Below are positions 21,564 to 32,013 of a stretch of 64,000 nt of DNA, one piece after another (within the stretch, counting starts at the first letter, position 1; each line of letters begins with the position of its first letter). The notes beneath the pieces are model-generated. The model was not told where the DNA came from. It saw nothing but the letters and a program-made list of their open reading frames with translations, and ran no database searches. This DNA is from Locusta migratoria (lineage: Eukaryota > Arthropoda > Insecta > Orthoptera > Acrididae). Location of the stretch: assembly GCA_026315105.1 (NCBI GenBank), contig CM048755.1:215872333-215936332 (forward strand), in the 5' to 3' direction. The position numbers and the translations under genes are program-made.

Positions 21564-24262
21564 AGTGGCAGGCTAAGAAATGGAATGGGGGGGGGGGAGG
21601 GGGTAGACCGCCCCAGGGCTCTCGTCTTGGAGGGCCTCCAAATACCTGGATTTAATCTCAACAATAAGAAAGCTTGATTTGGGTAAAGTAAAAGGGGCTT
21701 CAGAGCAATTTACCCCCTGAATATGAGCAGCAAAACTGATACACAATATCATGGCGTGTATTTAAAATTAATTGACTTATCTTTACATTAATTCTTCCCG
21801 CCCCCCTCCAAAAAAAATAAAAAATAAATAAAGAAAGCGCTATATTCGCTACTGCATGGGTGAAACGTAGTGGGACGTTGTGGGGGTTTCATCCCGAGAC
21901 TTATGTCACTTCTTCCTTTCTTCTTCCCTCTCTCGGAGGACGAAAAGAATCATCAGGAAGAGAGCAGGTAGAGGTGACGTCGAGGTCAGAGAGAGTATGA
22001 GTGGCCTTTAGGTCCTGAGTGTGTGATTCCTGCTTATGATTCTGCCTATCATGCTTCTTATCTTTAGAGTGCCTGGGAGTCCCATCTGCAGCAGGTGACA
22101 GAGAAGATCCTCTCTTCTCTGGCTGAGGAGGAGAAGGTAGGGAAGCAGGGACAGGGGGAGCAGCACCAGGGGGAGCAGAGGCGGAGGGAGTAGGGACGGG
22201 AGAAGCAAGGATGGGGATGCAGGCATGCGACAAGCAGGGGCGAGAGAGAGTGGGCCGGGGGGAGAGGGGGAGCAAGTGTAGGGACATCAGCGATGGGGGA
22301 GCAGGGATGGGGGTTGTGAGGGCAGTAACTTCAGGGGGAGGAGAGGTAATCACCAGGGAGGAGGGGGCAAGGTAACGGAGGACATTAGGGAGGAATCAGT
22401 TGGGGAAAGTAATGCAATGGGGACAAATGTGAATATTAATGATACTGGGTGGACACAATCAAATTTCGTATGAGACACAGAATAGGACAGACAATTGAGA
22501 TTCTTTCTCAGGCAGAGTATCCCTTTCAAAAGGCATGATTAAAGATCAGTGTCTACACGATTACTCTTGGGGCCTCTCTGGATGTGGAAAACTAAATGAA
22601 CGCTATGCTGTTTCATGTTTGTTCTGAGTTCCTCATTCGAATGCAGCAAGAAGTCCCTATGAAAGATAACTCCCTAGTTCATATTTAGGGACTGGTGTGA
22701 TCTGATCACTGGGATGTCCATTAATTGTTGGGAGGCTCGAAGTGCAGCTGACTGGTTGCTAGAAGATATTCAGATGAGGAACACACTAAATACCTGGGAA
22801 ATAGTTTTGCACTCAGTCTAAAGGCTGCTTCTTTTTCCCAAGGTGTAGCCAGGGAGGGGAAGGCCATGGAAGAAAAAATTGGGAACTCAATATGAACCAT
22901 TCCTTTCCAAAGAGAGTTAGCTCGCAGGAGAGTGCCAGAAACCTTCAAACACTTCATGTGCTTCGTATCTGCCTCAGTATCACTCACTCCACTCAGAGGC
23001 TCACCCCATGGGCACCACCCAGCCACAGCAAGGACCACCTGGCAGGACAGTCATTTCTGGGAGTTCCGATACCCCAAAAGAATTGGTAACCACTCCTAGG
23101 TATACATGGGACATTAACAGCTCTGATACCAGCAGTGTGGTCCCTGTGTTGTCAGGGGACTCTGCAAGAAGGGTACATTAAGCCCTCCCCCCCCCCCCCC
23201 CCCCCTCCGGGGACTGGCTACATGTGCTGGGGATTTAGCAGGGATAGAAGGCTACAGCTAGGTGGAAGGGGGGAATGAAGGGTTGGGGATCCATGCTGTA
23301 GTGTGTAGGTAGGGATTCTGCTCCAAATTTCTCACACTCTAAATGAAATTTGTTTCTGGAGTTCAAACCCAGAAGGGGACCAAATTGGGCCAAAAAACAG
23401 GGGAAAACAACAAGAAGAGCAGATTCATGTAGACCATCACAACCATTGGAATATCCGGGTCATTGTAGAGGGAAACACCTAGAGAGAGGTGAATGACTGG
23501 GGAGTGGGAAGGAGTTAGGATGGGAAGGAGGCGAACTGGGAAAGGGAATGCAACCTGGGAAAATAAGAAGAAAGGATGCAATGGTTCCAGAACCAGTGCA
23601 CTACACACGTACCCACAAAAGAGCTATGCACCCCCTGGGGGAAAGGGAGGGCAATAATGGTCTGCTGCTTTTTCTCTGTGTAGACGTTTACTAGTAGCCA
23701 TAAGGAAAATTTGGCCATAGACTATACAGAAAATGTACCTATATGGACAGGTACTTTCCTGCAACCTCTCACTATCATCCTATGTAAAAGAAATCCATCC
23801 TTCACACACTAACTAAAGGTGTCTGTCCACTAAGACGTAAATTCTGTAATTAGCTTCTGCAAGTATTTGCCAATGTGTTTACATTGGAACGAAAGTATTG
23901 CGAAAGTTTTCTTCAGCAAGTCACTTAGGCAAGGAACTTGCTGAGTGTACTTGCAGAAGGGTTTCCGCAGGAGTCATGTTGTGAGACAAGCAAGTGCAAG
24001 TTCACAATGTTGTGCACAAAAATAAGAGAAGCAGTACTGTCGTTCCATTTATTATTATTAAAGACAAAAATTGACAAACAAGACTTCAAGAGAAAAAGAA
24101 GTGTTTGGGTAACAAAATGGGCGCAGAAATGTAGTATCATGTGACCCGAACGACATGAATTGCGTTCCACCTGAAGTGCATAAAACCCAAATAATGTACC
24201 CGACGGTGGGTACTCTAATCTCTTCGTGGTACAGGCGTTCAATCACTGGCGGCTGATCATAG
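21564..24262. other. Unrecognised region with a Pro-rich minus-strand frame
   Basis: It begins CAGTGGCAGGCTAAGAA, which resembles a hAT end, followed by a G-run. A 150-codon minus-strand frame at 21901-22353 is rich in Pro, Ser and Leu and ends in a basic KDKKHDRQNHKQ segment. A second frame at 22721-23038 has no match I recognise. The composition could suit the ORF1 or 5' region of a retroelement, but I cannot name it. A poly-C run lies at 23188-23205. The other hAT end was not found. Confidence 0.35.
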
Positions 24263-24489
24263 GAGGCAAGCAGTGGCGGCGCTAGACGAAAACCGGCGTC
24301 GGCGAACTCGTCTTTGCGAGGCCCCTTTCATTTTTACATTAATGAAGAAAATGTTAAATGAACTGAATTATACATCTATAATTATTATACTAAAATTCTA
24401 TTAGTATAATATACGAGTATTATTGCAATGACAAAAATTACAATAAACAAATTAGAGAAACTTTTCAGCTTTTCGTCTCACATAATTTT

Positions 24490-24665
24490 TTTACGATCAC
24501 ATTTTTACACGAGCCGCTATTTCGGCTTCAGTTGATAGTACTGACAACGCAGATAGTCTTTCTTGGCTCACTGTGCTTTTCAAGTTAGTTTTAATCAATT
24601 TTAACTTTGTGAAGCTTCTCTCGGCCGAACCTGTACCGACTGGAACTGAGCATGATTCTGATTGT
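24490..24665 (-). pseudogene. hAT dimerisation domain, copy 2
   Basis: Minus-strand reading gives SVPVGTGSAERSFTKLKLIK, then TNLKSTVSQERLSALSVLST and EAEIAARVKM, followed by a stop. This is the C-terminal dimerisation domain of a hAT transposase in one open frame, but the rest of the protein is absent. Confidence 0.9.
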
Positions 24666-24849
24666 TATATAAACATTTGGATATACATCTTCCAAATCGT
24701 TTTCTAAAATGTACTGAAGAAATTGTTTTACGAGTATTTAACTAAAAATTGCATCACTGCTGCACTCATACGGAAATAAATACGGATAACTAAATAGCTG
24801 CCGGCCGCGAATGGCCGAGCGCACTAAGGCGTCATACCACGGTGAGCGA

Positions 24850-25097
24850 ACCGAGCGAGGTGGCGCAGTGGTAACGCACTGGACTCGCATTCGGGAGGAT
24901 GGTGGTTCAAATCCACCTCCGACCATCCCGATTTAGGTTTTCCGTGACTTCCCTAAATCACATCAGTCAAATACCGGTATAGTTCCTTTCAAAGGGCACA
25001 GCCGATTTCCTTCCTCATCCTTACCCAACTCCGAGCGTAAGCTCCGTCTCTAATGACCAAGCTGTCGACGGAACGTTAAAGCCTAAGCTTCCTCCTT
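24850..25097 (+). mobile_element. tRNA-derived SINE (family with GGTGGCGCAGTGG head)
   Basis: The head has pol III boxes AGGTGGCGCAGTGG (A box) and GGTTCAAATCC (B box) followed by a body CCCGATTTAGGTTTTCCGTG. The 13-bp CCACGGTGAGCGA is duplicated at 24837-24849 and 25098-25110, while hAT copy 1 has the same site once and empty (15940-15960, reverse complement). Confidence 0.92.
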
Positions 25098-25553
25098 CCA
25101 CGGTGAGCGAGGTCCCTCTCGTCGGGGATCGAATCCAACCCCTGGGTACGAATGTTGTGTTCGTCCATTGGTTAAGCTAGTGTAAATTAGATGTAGGTCG
25201 TCGCTATATAACCTATCAGTTGGAAAGCGCCGCTATACACCATATATAAAAAAGAAGGAAAAAAAATGTTAAAAGTTTAACAATGTTTTGCGAGGCCCCC
25301 ACAGGCGCGAGGCCGTCGGCGGTGGCCGAGTCGCCGACGCATAGCGCCACCACTGGAGGCAAAGGAGGCCGGGCAGTAGAAGTCATAGCTGCCAATAATT
25401 GTTACTATAAGCCTTCAAATACTTTTTTCAGCGAGCGCGAAAGACTTAAGCGTATGTTATTTCTTGTAAAGCGACAGCATTATAGACGGAGGCGTGAAGC
25501 GCCTGGATTTGCCACTATGCGGGCTCTGCTGGGGAGGCGGCCTCCTGTAAACA

Positions 25554-25751
25554 AAAATGTTCAAATGTCTGTAAATCTATCGGACCAAACTGCGTGGTCA
25601 TCAGTCCGTAGCTTACAAACTACTTAAACCTAGGTAAACTAACCTACGGACAAACACACCCCCATGCCCCCGGGAGGACTCTAACCTCCACGGCGAGCAA
25701 CCGCGCGCTCCGCAGCGAGACGCTTTAGACCGCTCGGCTACTCCACCACGG
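25554..25751 (-). mobile_element. tRNA-derived SINE, head type 3
   Basis: Minus-strand SINE with head GTAGCCGAGCGG..GCGCCTCGCTGCGG-like and the shared body with GGACTGATGACCACGCAGTT. TSD CTCCTGTAAACA at 25542-25553 and 25752-25763. The B box is degraded (GGTTAGAGTCC). Confidence 0.92.
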
Positions 25752-25763
25752 CTCCTGTAAACA

Positions 25764-26544
25764 CTTAGTTGCCATGGTAACCACTGCATCACAGGAGAGG
25801 GGGGTACTGAATGAGCAGTGCTACGGTCGGCAAAGAGAGGCCCAGGAGATGCTCTGCCTCCGTTCCAGTTTCTTTTCTCTGCAGGCAGGAAGGCAGGGTA
25901 TTTTGGTAATGGTGTGATGCAGGGTACCACGTGACACTTCTGCCAATAGCATCATTCCACCGCTGTTGCACGTGTTACAGAGTCTACTTTGAATGTTTAG
26001 AAGTGATTTCTTCCCCAGTTTACGTATGTTGACAGTTATATTGTGTGCGAAGTATTTTTTGTGGTTGACGGATCAGAAAAGTGCCAAATCTTGCAGAAAC
26101 AAGTAACAGTTATAGTAATCTGAGTGTGTAACGTCTTCAGAATAGAGTTTGAACCAAACACCTCATGAGAATATGGTGCTCGCCCCAACCTTGACAGTAG
26201 CCAACCAAAACACATAAAGTGTGTGGTATGGGGTTGAGAAATGATCGGCGTCTATTAAACCAACTGAGTCGGCACGTTTTAAATCACCAGGTAAATGACG
26301 CACTCCTAACATAAATGTAGGCTATCTGTACGATTTTTCTAGGAAGGATAATGAATACTGGCTCAAGCATAGAATTAAAATTTGCACCACGGCTAGAATT
26401 GTGTGCCCCAACCTATATTCATCATCATTGATAAATCTAGACTAGATCTGTCTTGGAAACACACGATTATTTCAAGTAAAGTATTTTTAAGAAGGCTTTG
26501 CGCCGTACTGTATTTGAGATGCATATGAGGGACAAATACGTCAC
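25764..26544. other. No gene recognised
   Basis: Short frames only. The host sequence around the SINE at 25554 continues here, but I cannot assign it. Confidence 0.4.
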
Positions 26545-26556
26545 TGCAGACAAATT

Positions 26557-26779
26557 GCCGCAGTGGAGCGTCCGAGCGCATTGAGGCACTATGATACGAT
26601 GCGCGAGGCCGTTCCCCGTCGGGGGTTCGAATCCCCCCTCGTGCAAGGATGTTTGTGTTGTCTTTAGTATAAGTTACTTCATAAGAAGTTTGTAAGTTTA
26701 GGGACTGATGACCCCATAGTTAAGTCCCACAAGCACTACAAACATTTGAACTTAACAAACATCTGTACATTTGAACTTT
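26557..26779 (+). mobile_element. tRNA-derived SINE, head type 2
   Basis: The head CCGAGCGCATTGAGGC..ACGATGCGCGAGGCCG contains B box GGGTTCGAATCCC, and the body has TTTAGGGACTGATGACC. TSD TGCAGACAAATT at 26545-26556 and 26780-26791. Confidence 0.92.
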
Positions 26780-26992
26780 TGCAGACAAATTAGTTTCATG
26801 AATGAAAGATAATATAGAGTCTAACAGCACTCAATGGACAGTCCTAAGAATATAAAAGAACTAGACTTTCGTCATATTGTGGCTTTGAGAACAGTGTTTT
26901 TAAGTAGAATAAAGGATACTTTTAAAATTGTAGAACTTGAGTCTTATGCACATGGCGCCCACATTCGATTGCGGGCCCTGGACCCAGAATCA

Positions 26993-27188
26993 AATGTTCA
27001 AATGTTTGTATAGCTTATGGGACTCGACTACGGGGTCATCAGTCCCTAAACTTACAAACTACTTATGAACTATCTAAGACTAAGGACGGCACAAATATCC
27101 ATGCCCGAGGGGGATTCGAACCCCCGACCGTAGTGGCCGTGCAGACAGTGACTGAAGCGCCTCAGTCCCCTCGGCCACCGCGGCCGGC
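26993..27188 (-). mobile_element. tRNA-derived SINE, head type 1
   Basis: Minus-strand copy with head GCCGCGGTGGCCGAGGGGAC and the shared body. TSD ACCCAGAATCA at 26982-26992 and 27189-27199. Confidence 0.92.
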
Positions 27189-27306
27189 ACCCAGAATCAG
27201 AGACGGGCCTTCCCCCCCCCCCCCCCCGTCTTTTTTTACTGTATTGTCAGCTGGACCCAGCATCACACACGCCCACCCCCCTTACCCCAATTTTATAGTC
27301 ACGTGC

Positions 27307-27488
27307 CGCGGCGGAGTGGCCAAGCGCATTGAAGCGCTGGGCTACGATGCGCGAGGCCGCTCCCCGTCGGTGGTTCGAATCCCCCCCTAGGGCAGCTTTA
27401 GTATAGGGTAGTTCATGAGTAGTTTGGAAGTTTAGAGACTGATGACCCCGCAGTTGAGTCCCTTAAGCTTAACAAACATTTGAATTAC
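27307..27488 (+). mobile_element. tRNA-derived SINE, head type 2
   Basis: Head GCGGAGTGGCCAAGCGCATT with B box TGGTTCGAATCCC and the shared body, shortened in the middle. TSD AGTCACGTGC at 27297-27306 and 27489-27498. Confidence 0.9.
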
Positions 27489-27742
27489 AGTCACGTGCTA
27501 CATTAAAATTCCATGGTTATTTGTTACCAATACTGTGCTTAGAATGTAATTTAACTACAAAATACAGGGTATCGTTACAGTAACTATTTCATTAGCCCAT
27601 ACTAGACTTTACCTATAAAACTGATGATGATAAATGATCACAGCAAGTTATTTATTTATCTAATAAAGATTAAAATAAAGACAGTTACAAAAAACTAAAA
27701 TTACAATCAATGCCAGCCACAGACACTGGATACAGAGAAAGA

Positions 27743-28362
27743 CTACTTAATAATAGCCTTATGCGCTTTCTTCTGACTAAACTGAACAATTACGTCGGAA
27801 AAGTCGACAGTTTTGGTCAGCTCTTTCTCAATTGATAAAATTACTAAATGATTAAGACGACTTTGGCCTGTTGTACTCCTTTGCCAAGTTTTTAAAGAGT
27901 TCGCCAGTTTACTAAACGACCTTCCAGCCATAGACACTGTCACTGGGATGATGCAGGAAAGTCTGAATGCAGTACATAGGTTAAAAAAAATTGCTTCCAG
28001 GTTTTTCTCGTATATGGAATTCAGAAGTCTCGTCAGGTCGCTTTCTGATTAAAGACTGTACTGTGGAATCCCATCATGTGTAGAATTTCTTCAACTAAGC
28101 TGTCTGATTCGGAGAAGTCTGAAGAATATTTTCAGACAAGATTGGGTGTTTTAACTTGCAGTTCATCATTTTCTAAGTCCCTAAAATCAAAAATTGGTGA
28201 ACACAAATTACAAATTTGTTCACAACTCGTAAATCGTATTGTCAAGTCTGACATGATGAAATCCAAAATGGCAAGGAAAACAGATAATTTGCACTTATTT
28301 GAGGCTTCCAGCTGAAGGTGTTCGGGCGTCTTTCCATCTCCACTGGCTTTCCTTTTTTTTTG
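27743..28362 (-). pseudogene. ZMYM1-like hAT transposase, C-terminal part
   Basis: Minus-strand blocks run from KKRKASGDGKTPEHLQLEAS at the retrotransposon junction (28340-28300), through CKLSVFLAILDFIMSDLTIRF (28290-28230), CEQICNLCSPIFDF, a degraded linker, and the dimerisation domain MAGRSFSKLANSLKTWQ..TTGQSRLNHLVILSIEKEL at 27930-27800. These are the final parts of the hAT transposases that insect annotation calls zinc finger MYM-type protein 1-like. The upstream part of the same gene is at 34178-36120, on the far side of the gypsy insertion. A frameshift lies near 28000. Confidence 0.85.
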
Positions 28363-28614
28363 TGTCCCTGCCTCGTCGCCACTTTTGTGTCTCGTTTCCG
28401 TCGTAGGTGTCGGTGGCCGAGTGGAATGAGACCGACACAGGAATAAAGATAGCACGCTGGTGCAGGCACGGAGGGGAGCAGCCAGAAACTAGAAACATTA
28501 GAGTAAATTAGAACGAGATATATATTGCACAGAATTTATACAATACTTAACTTTTACATAGCTCAGTACTGCAGAAAGTAGGTGGCGCGCACTTTGGACT
28601 TGTGCGACACCACA
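28363..28614 (-). repeat. 3' LTR (short form)
   Basis: The minus-strand LTR starts TGTGGTGTCGCACAAG and ends GCAGGGACA. It matches the 5' LTR but lacks about 210 bp that lie at 33928-34138 there. The final pol codons and stop (28498) run into it. Confidence 0.9.
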
Positions 28615-31600
28615 CCCCTCCCCCCCAAACCGCCGCGCCGTCGTGGCGTAGGGCTGAGGGCCACGGCGACGGCACTGGGAGGAGGGCCTGGGCGGGGGCG
28701 TTACTGGTGGGACGGGCGTCGTAGCTGAGGCTGGGATCGAGACGCCGTCCTCGCCCCGGCATCCGCCTTGCGATCCTCCAGGAAACCCACCGAAACCTGG
28801 GGAAGGGCGCACACCCCCGCCCAGAGGGAGCAGGTCATCTTCTGAGGTGCGTGGCCCAAGCTGGTGGGGCCCGCACGGTCCCGGAGTCCCTCTCGGTGAC
28901 GCTGTCATCTGCGGCGGCGACAGCGGCGGCGACGACTGCGTCGGAGGTGCGTCGACGTCCATAGGGATCTCGTAGTCCGGGGACGAACGATGTGGCTGTG
29001 CTCCCTGGCGGTGAACTGGGTCTGGAATCAAGAAACCCGAGACAGGATCGCGTGGCCTGTGCAGGCGCAATTGGTTTGCGTGGCGCCGCAGCTCCGACCC
29101 TGTGGAAGAACGTACAACATACATATTGCGACCGAGCACGCGCTGAATGGTGCCCGGCGTCCATCTTGTCTTGTTGCCAGCAAACAGCCTGTACAGCACC
29201 GGCGTGGAAACCTGAAAACGCGTAGCGCCATACGAACCGACTCGGTGCGAGGGAGGCTGCAGCAGGTGAAGGAGAGTGCGGTGACGGCGGCCGTGTAGCA
29301 GCTCGGCAGGAGACGGGCCGTCACGTGGCATGCACCGATACGTAGACAGGAAAATTTGAAGGGCTTGCTGCCTGGAGTGCTGACCTTTCATCTTTTCCAT
29401 ATGAGACTTGAATGTTCGAACGAAACGTTCTGCTTCACCATTGGACTGAGGGTGAAAAGGTGCGGTGGTGATATGCTGAATGCCATTCACACGACAAAAC
29501 TGTTCAAATTCCGCACTAACAAACTGAGGTCCATTGTCACTGACGATAGTTTCAGGCAAACCTTCGATACAAAACACTGATGTTAAGGCACTGATTGTAC
29601 TAGACGCCATCGTTGAGTTCATGGCAATCACAAAAGGAAACTTGCTGAAAGCGTCAACAACAATTAACCAGCGCGTATTCCAGAAAGGTCCGGCAAAGTC
29701 GATGTGTAAACGTTGCCATGGTCCCTTGGGGCGTGGCCAATCTGAGAAACGTTGCGGAGGAGCCGCCTGATGCTCCGCACAAACAGTACACTGTGACGTC
29801 ATGCTCTCTATCTGAGCGTCCATACCAACCCAGGTACAATGACGTCTGGCCAGTTGCTTTGTCCTAACAATACCCCAATGTCCTTGATGCAGGAGGCGTA
29901 ACACTTCTCGTTGCAGGGAACGAGGAACAATCACTCTTGCTTGGTCGTTGTCGGTATGCAACAACAGTACACCCTGATTTAAAGATAATGCATGACGTTG
30001 TGCAAAATAACGTCGAACCAGAGGCCGATCAATGTCTTTGGCTCTGGCAGGCCAACCAAAGCGAACAAAACGTGCTACCACACTTAAGTCTGCATCCGCA
30101 GCTGTTTCCTGTGCAACCCGACGAGAGTTTAAAGGGAAATCTGCGACAGCGGAAGCATCTTTGGAGTCTATCTGACAACATGCCATTTCCGAAGAATCAA
30201 ATGACACATCCTGGCCAACCGGAAGTCGGAAAAGTGTGTCCGCGTTGGCGTGTTTAGTGGTAGGTCGGTACAAAATCTCATACTGATAATTAGACAGTAT
30301 TAAAGACCATCTCTGAAGCTTTTGTGCCGTTCGTGGCGGAATTGGCTTTGTGGGTGAGAACAACGACGTGAGAGGCTTGTGGTCTGTCAACAAATAGAAT
30401 TTTCTGCCATAGAGATAATGATGAAACTTTGTGACGCCGTATATGATTGCTAAGGCCTCCTTTTCTATCTGACTGTAATTCTGTTGCGTTGGCGTTAGAA
30501 GCTTGGACGCAAAGGCAATAGGTCGATCGTGAGATCCAATGCGATGTGATAAAACTGCACCCAGACCGTACGACGAGGCATCAACTGCTAGCACTACAGG
30601 CTTCTGTGGGTAAAAGGGAATCAAACATGCATCACTGAGCAGTGCAGACTTTAGTTTGTCAAAGGCAACCTGACAATCTTTAGACCATACAAACGGAACA
30701 TTCTTCCTACGTAAGTGATGCAGTGGAGCTGCAATCTGAGAGGCATTGGGAATAAATCTGAAATAATAGTTAAGCTTTCCCATTACTGCTTGCAATTCCT
30801 GCACATTCTTAGGAGGAGGCAAGTCTTTGATTGCTCGAAGATGTGACTGTAAGGGATGAATTCCTTGGGCATTAATCACATGGCATAGGTACTCTATTTC
30901 AGTTTGAAAAAACGAACACTTTGCTTTATTACAACGTAGACCTGCCGCAGTCAAAACTTCGAAAAGGCACTCCAGGTTTGCTAAATGTTCTTCAACTGTA
31001 CGTCCGAATACCACAATATCATCTAAGTAGTTCGAGCAACACGGTACAGAAACTGTCAGCTGTTCCAAGAAACGCTGAAAAATAGCGGGGGCAGAAGAAC
31101 TGCCAAAGGGTAGGCGTTGAAATTGAAAAAGGCCCATGTGAGTATTAATGACGAAAAATTTTTTTGACTCGTCATCAAGTGGAATCTGTAAGTATGCCTC
31201 TGCTAAATCAATCTTGGAAAAGAAGCGAGACTGTCCTAATTTGTCCATCAGTTCATCAGGTCTGGGCAGGGGATAAGTGTCTACAATTGTCTGACTGTTC
31301 ACTGTTGAGTTGAAGTCCGCACAGAGACGAAGTTTTCCTGACGGCTTGGGTATAATTACTATAGGCGAGGCCCACTGACTCGCAGAAACAGGAGAAATCA
31401 CCCCACTATCTTGCCAACGTTTAAGTTCTTCGGCAACTGTATCACGCATCGCGATAGGCACTGGTCTAGCTTTACAAAATTTTGGTACAGCAGAATCTTT
31501 TAAAGTTACATGTGCCACGAAGTCTTTTGCACAACCTAGTTCCGGAGAAAACAAATCACTGTATTTTTCACACAATGCATTTATTCTGTCCTGAGGCACT

Positions 31601-31689
31601 ACTGACGAAATTTGAAGTACATCTCTTTGAATTGATAATCCAAACAAGTCGAATGCATCTAGTCCAAAAATGTTCTGTGTAGATTTGGC
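28498..31689 (-). CDS. pol: Gypsy pol: reverse transcriptase, RNase H, integrase
   Basis: An open minus-strand frame of 1049 codons from Met at 31647, open further up to a TAG at 31690. RT spans about residues 60-245, with KIDL(A)EAY near 145-152 and the active site YLDD at 207-210. RNase H follows with D356 in LAVDAS, the KEALA block near 396-400 and TDHKPL at 421-426. The integrase zinc-binding residues are H587/H590 and C620/C623. The catalytic triad is D650 (HIDFAGP), D704 (VSDNGPQF) and E740, giving the D-35-E spacing. A GPF-like module follows near 830-860 and a Pro-rich tail runs into the LTR. All catalytic residues I can locate are present, so this is the best preserved frame in the window. 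It is in frame with the protease but separated by one stop codon. Confidence 0.93.
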   Translation of the reverse strand, partial: AKSTQNIFGLDAFDLFGLSIQRDVLQISSVVPQDRINALCEKYSDLFSPELGCAKDFVAHVTLKDSAVPKFCKARPVPIAMRDTVAEELKRWQDSGVISPVSASQWASPIVIIPKPSGKLRLCADFNSTVNSQTIVDTYPLPRPDELMDKLGQSRFFSKIDLAEAYLQIPLDDESKKFFVINTHMGLFQFQRLPFGSSSAPAIFQRFLEQLTVSVPCCSNYLDDIVVFGRTVEEHLANLECLFEVLTAAGLRCNKAKCSFFQTEIEYLCHVINAQGIHPLQSHLRAIKDLPPPKNVQELQAVMGKLNYYFRFIPNASQIAAPLHHLRRKNVPFVWSKDCQVAFDKLKSALLSDACLIPFYPQKPVVLAVDASSYGLGAVLSHRIGSHDRPIAFASKLLTPTQQNYSQIEKEALAIIYGVTKFHHYLYGRKFYLLTDHKPLTSLFSPTKPIPPRTAQKLQRWSLILSNYQYEILYRPTTKHANADTLFRLPVGQDVSFDSSEMACCQIDSKDASAVADFPLNSRRVAQETAADADLSVVARFVRFGWPARAKDIDRPLVRRYFAQRHALSLNQGVLLLHTDNDQARVIVPRSLQREVLRLLHQGHWGIVRTKQLARRHCTWVGMDAQIESMTSQCTVCAEHQAAPPQRFSDWPRPKGPWQRLHIDFAGPFWNTRWLIVVDAFSKFPFVIAMNSTMASSTISALTSVFCIEGLPETIVSDNGPQFVSAEFEQFCRVNGIQHITTAPFHPQSNGEAERFVRTFKSHMEKMKGQHSRQQALQIFLSTYRCMPRDGPSPAELLHGRRHRTLLHLLQPPSHRVGSYGATRFQVSTPVLYRLFAGNKTRWTPGTIQRVLGRNMYVVRSSTGSELRRHANQLRLHRPRDPVSGFLIPDPVHRQGAQPHRSSPDYEIPMDVDAPPTQSSPPLSPPQMTASPRGTPGPCGPHQLGPRTSEDDLLPLGGGVRPSPGFGGFPGGSQGGCRGEDGVSIPASATTPVPPVTPPPRPSSQCRRRGPQPYATTARRFGGEGCGVAQVQSARHLLSAVLSYVKVKYCINSVQYISRSNLL
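28615..28629 (-). promoter_or_regulatory. Polypurine tract (plus-strand DNA primer site)
   Basis: On the minus strand, TTTGGGGGGGAGGGG ends exactly where the 3' LTR begins (TGTGG). This is the usual position for priming second-strand synthesis. Confidence 0.85.
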
Positions 31690-32013
31690 CTAAAGAACTA
31701 CAAAAGCAACTGTTTTTGTTACACCTTGAAAAGAGGCGGGCAGGCTACACGTTCCTAGCACGGGAATATTTTGACCTGTATAAGCTGTTAGCACATGTTG
31801 AGACGGCGACAATTTTGGCGAACCCAGCAGTTCATAAGTGTCTTTATTCATTAAAGTAACAGCGGAACCAGTATCAAGTTGAAATTGCACAGTCTTATTT
31901 TCTATGCAAAGATTCACAAAAAGCTTTTGCGTGTGGCGCTCGACAGGTGCGCGAATGTGGGCAACGTCTGATTGAACTTGTTTACTACGTTTGCGCATGC
32001 GCGGGCTGCGTAG
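31690..32013 (-). pseudogene. Gypsy aspartic protease
   Basis: The minus-strand frame holds FQLDTGSAVTLM, the DTG(S/A) active site of a retroelement protease, then LTAYTGQNIPVLG and a final FVVL before a TAG at 31690-31692. It is in the same frame as pol and as the zinc-knuckle part of gag. Stops at 32014-32016 and 31690-31692 therefore divide what may once have been one reading frame. Either could be read through, or both could be decay. Confidence 0.85.

Larger units (their letters stand above)
24271..25355 (-). mobile_element. hAT element copy 2, carrying a SINE
   Basis: The ends CAGTGGCGGCGCTAG and TAGCGCCACCACTG are inverted repeats. The flanking 8-mers are GAGGCAAG (24263-24270) and GAGGCAAA (25356-25363), one mismatch apart. 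It aligns end to end with copy 1 in reverse complement once the LINE in copy 1 and the SINE here are removed. Only the transposase C-terminus remains, so it is the same deletion-derivative family. Copy 2 keeps a better dimerisation domain than copy 1. Confidence 0.9.

Noticed and set aside
21901..22353. Pro-rich 150-codon frame as a host gene
   Set aside because: Low-complexity composition, a rival frame of similar style overlapping it, and no recognisable domain; left as unassigned.
28498..28620. An env gene after gypsy pol
   Set aside because: Pol runs to the polypurine tract and into the LTR; no room or signal for env.
28990..30257. Several plus-strand frames of 66-106 codons
   Set aside because: Shadows of the gypsy pol gene on the minus strand.
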